Of a stretch of DNA of 64,000 bases, positions 62,934-64,000 are shown one piece after another. The notes beneath the pieces were generated by a model. It was given only the letters and a program-made list of their open reading frames with translations. It had not been told where the DNA came from and did no database searches. The position numbers and the translations under genes are program-made. How positions within the stretch are numbered: position 1 is the stretch's first letter; each line of letters opens with the position of its first letter. This DNA comes from Nymphaea colorata (taxonomy: Eukaryota > Streptophyta > Magnoliopsida > Nymphaeales > Nymphaeaceae): assembly GCF_008831285.2 (NCBI RefSeq), contig NC_045143.1, positions 3,791,503-3,855,502 of the forward strand, in the 5' to 3' direction.

Positions 62934-64000
62934 CTCAGAGGTGCGCGGTGCCTTCAAGCGGTGACAGATGCTGGTGGCCTCTGGGACGTTCGGGCTGCAG
63001 TTGTCCGGCAAGGAGAAAACGACAGAACGAGAAATGGAGGGTGAGAGTCAGCGAGAGGACAGAAAGAAATGAGGGAGGTAGAGAGGGAGATTCGACCTGT
63101 CACCGGCGCTGCGAGTGGCCGTCGGGAGAAAGGGTTTGGGTTGCAGCTGCTGCCGATGAGTCGATAGAGAAGAAAACGTAGAAAGAACGAGAGAAAGAAA
63201 GCAGAGATGCGCGGTGCGTTCAAGCGGTGACAGATGCTGGTGGCCTCTGGGACGTTCGGGCTGCAGTTGTCGGGCAAGGAGAAAACGACAGCACGAGAAA
63301 TGGCGGGTGAGAATCAGCGAGAGGACAGAAAGAAATGAGAGAGGTAGAGAGGGAGATTCGACCTGTCACCGGCGCTGCGAGTGGCCGTCGGGAGGAAGGG
63401 TTTGGGTTGCAGCTGCTGCCGATGAGTCGATAGAGAAGAACACGTAAAAAGAACGAGAGAAAGAAAGCAGAGATGCGCGGTGCCTTCAAGCGGTGACAGA
63501 TGCCGGTGGCCCCTGGGACGTTCGGGCTGCAGTTGTCGGGCAAGGAGAAAACGACAGCACGAGAAATGGAGGGTGAGAATCAGCGAGAGGACAGAAAGAA
63601 ATGAGAGAGGTAGAGAGGGAGATTCGACCTGTCACCGGCGCTGCGAGTGGCCGTCGGGAGAAAGGGTTTGGGTTGCAGTTGCTGCCGATGAGTCGATAGA
63701 GAAGAAAACGTAGAAAGTACGAGAGAAAGAAAGCAGAAATGCGCGGTGCCTTCAAGCGGTGACAGATGCTGGTGGCCTCTGGGACGTTCGGGCTGCAGTT
63801 GTCGGGCAAGGAAAAAACGACAGCACGAGAAATGGAGGGTGAGAATCAGCGAGAGGACAGAAAGAAATGAGAGAGGTAGAGAGGGAGATTCGACCTGTCA
63901 CCGGCGCTGCGAGTGGCCGTCGGGAGAAAGGGTTTGGGTTGCAGCTGCTGCCGATGAGTCGATAGAGAAGAAAACGTAGAAAGAACGAGAGAAAGAAAGC
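62884..64000. repeat. 266-bp tandem array over the probable FDM first exon and promoter
   Basis: Units repeat with an exact 266-bp period (equivalent ATG-like sites at 62948, 63214, 63480, 63746). At least four copies are visible and the array runs off the right edge. Copies differ by only a few bases. The unit is GC-rich with many CpGs, such as GTCACCGGCGCTGCGAG. On the minus strand it is pyrimidine-rich (CTCTC runs) like a plant 5' UTR. Only the copy nearest the gene ends in a usable donor (GAG/GTTACT at 62934). Both strands have short open frames in each unit because 266-bp units lack certain stops; these are not taken as proteins. Confidence 0.95.

Noticed and set aside
62948-63979. Repeated 77- and 107-residue open frames on both strands of the 266-bp array, possibly a repeat protein
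   Set aside because: 266 is not a multiple of 3, so a protein cannot read through successive units in one frame. Both strands are equally open, and the minus strand looks like an untranslated exon.

Overview
The window is nuclear DNA from a flowering plant. Genes have many short exons with GT-AG introns. Intergenic DNA is AT-rich, with long (TA)n microsatellites, MITEs and foldback repeats. The proteins belong to plant-only families: a DYW-class PPR, a plastid ATP/ADP translocase, an XS/XH RNA-directed DNA methylation factor, a caffeoylshikimate-esterase-like lipase and CCR4-6. The species cannot be told from the sequence. All exon models were built by hand from splice sites, reading phase and family similarity.

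Layout. 1-887: 5' end of a membrane gene running off the left edge (- strand). 5180-6157: intronless CSE-like hydrolase (-). 7696-9857: four-exon V-ATPase c'' subunit (+). 10548-12722: intronless DYW PPR gene (-). 14665-18389: intact five-exon plastid ATP/ADP carrier NTT (-). 25912-37758: sixteen-exon CCR4-6-like deadenylase (-), with one GC-AG intron and a broken CCCH zinc-finger fragment in another intron. 52851-62056: six-coding-exon FDM/IDN2-type gene (-), whose probable non-coding first exon lies in a 266-bp tandem array that runs off the right edge.

Between CCR4-6 and FDM lies a rearranged accessory region. A direct segmental duplication (about 14.76-24.36 kb and 40.88-49.79 kb) carries a second NTT copy that is a pseudogene: it has a 4-bp deletion, a 1-bp insertion, a 516-bp microhomology deletion removing exon 4, and a lost 3' end. 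A second direct duplication places a decayed copy of the FDM 3' region at 38.05-40.28 kb. It ends in a head-to-head inverted repeat of an FDM coiled-coil exon (arms about 260 bp, loop about 37 bp). The duplicated NTT segment is split by a 3,019-bp PIF/Harbinger-type element with perfect 15-bp terminal inverted repeats and a TTA target duplication. It carries casein kinase II alpha exons, and the other duplicate preserves the empty site. The segment ends against a 1-kb foldback element.

Most interesting reading: a gene for an RNA-directed DNA methylation (RdDM) factor has both classic RdDM triggers next to it, an inverted repeat of its own coding sequence about 12-22 kb away and a direct tandem repeat over its probable promoter/first exon. 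A self-silencing or dosage-sensing loop is an inference, but it can be tested directly.
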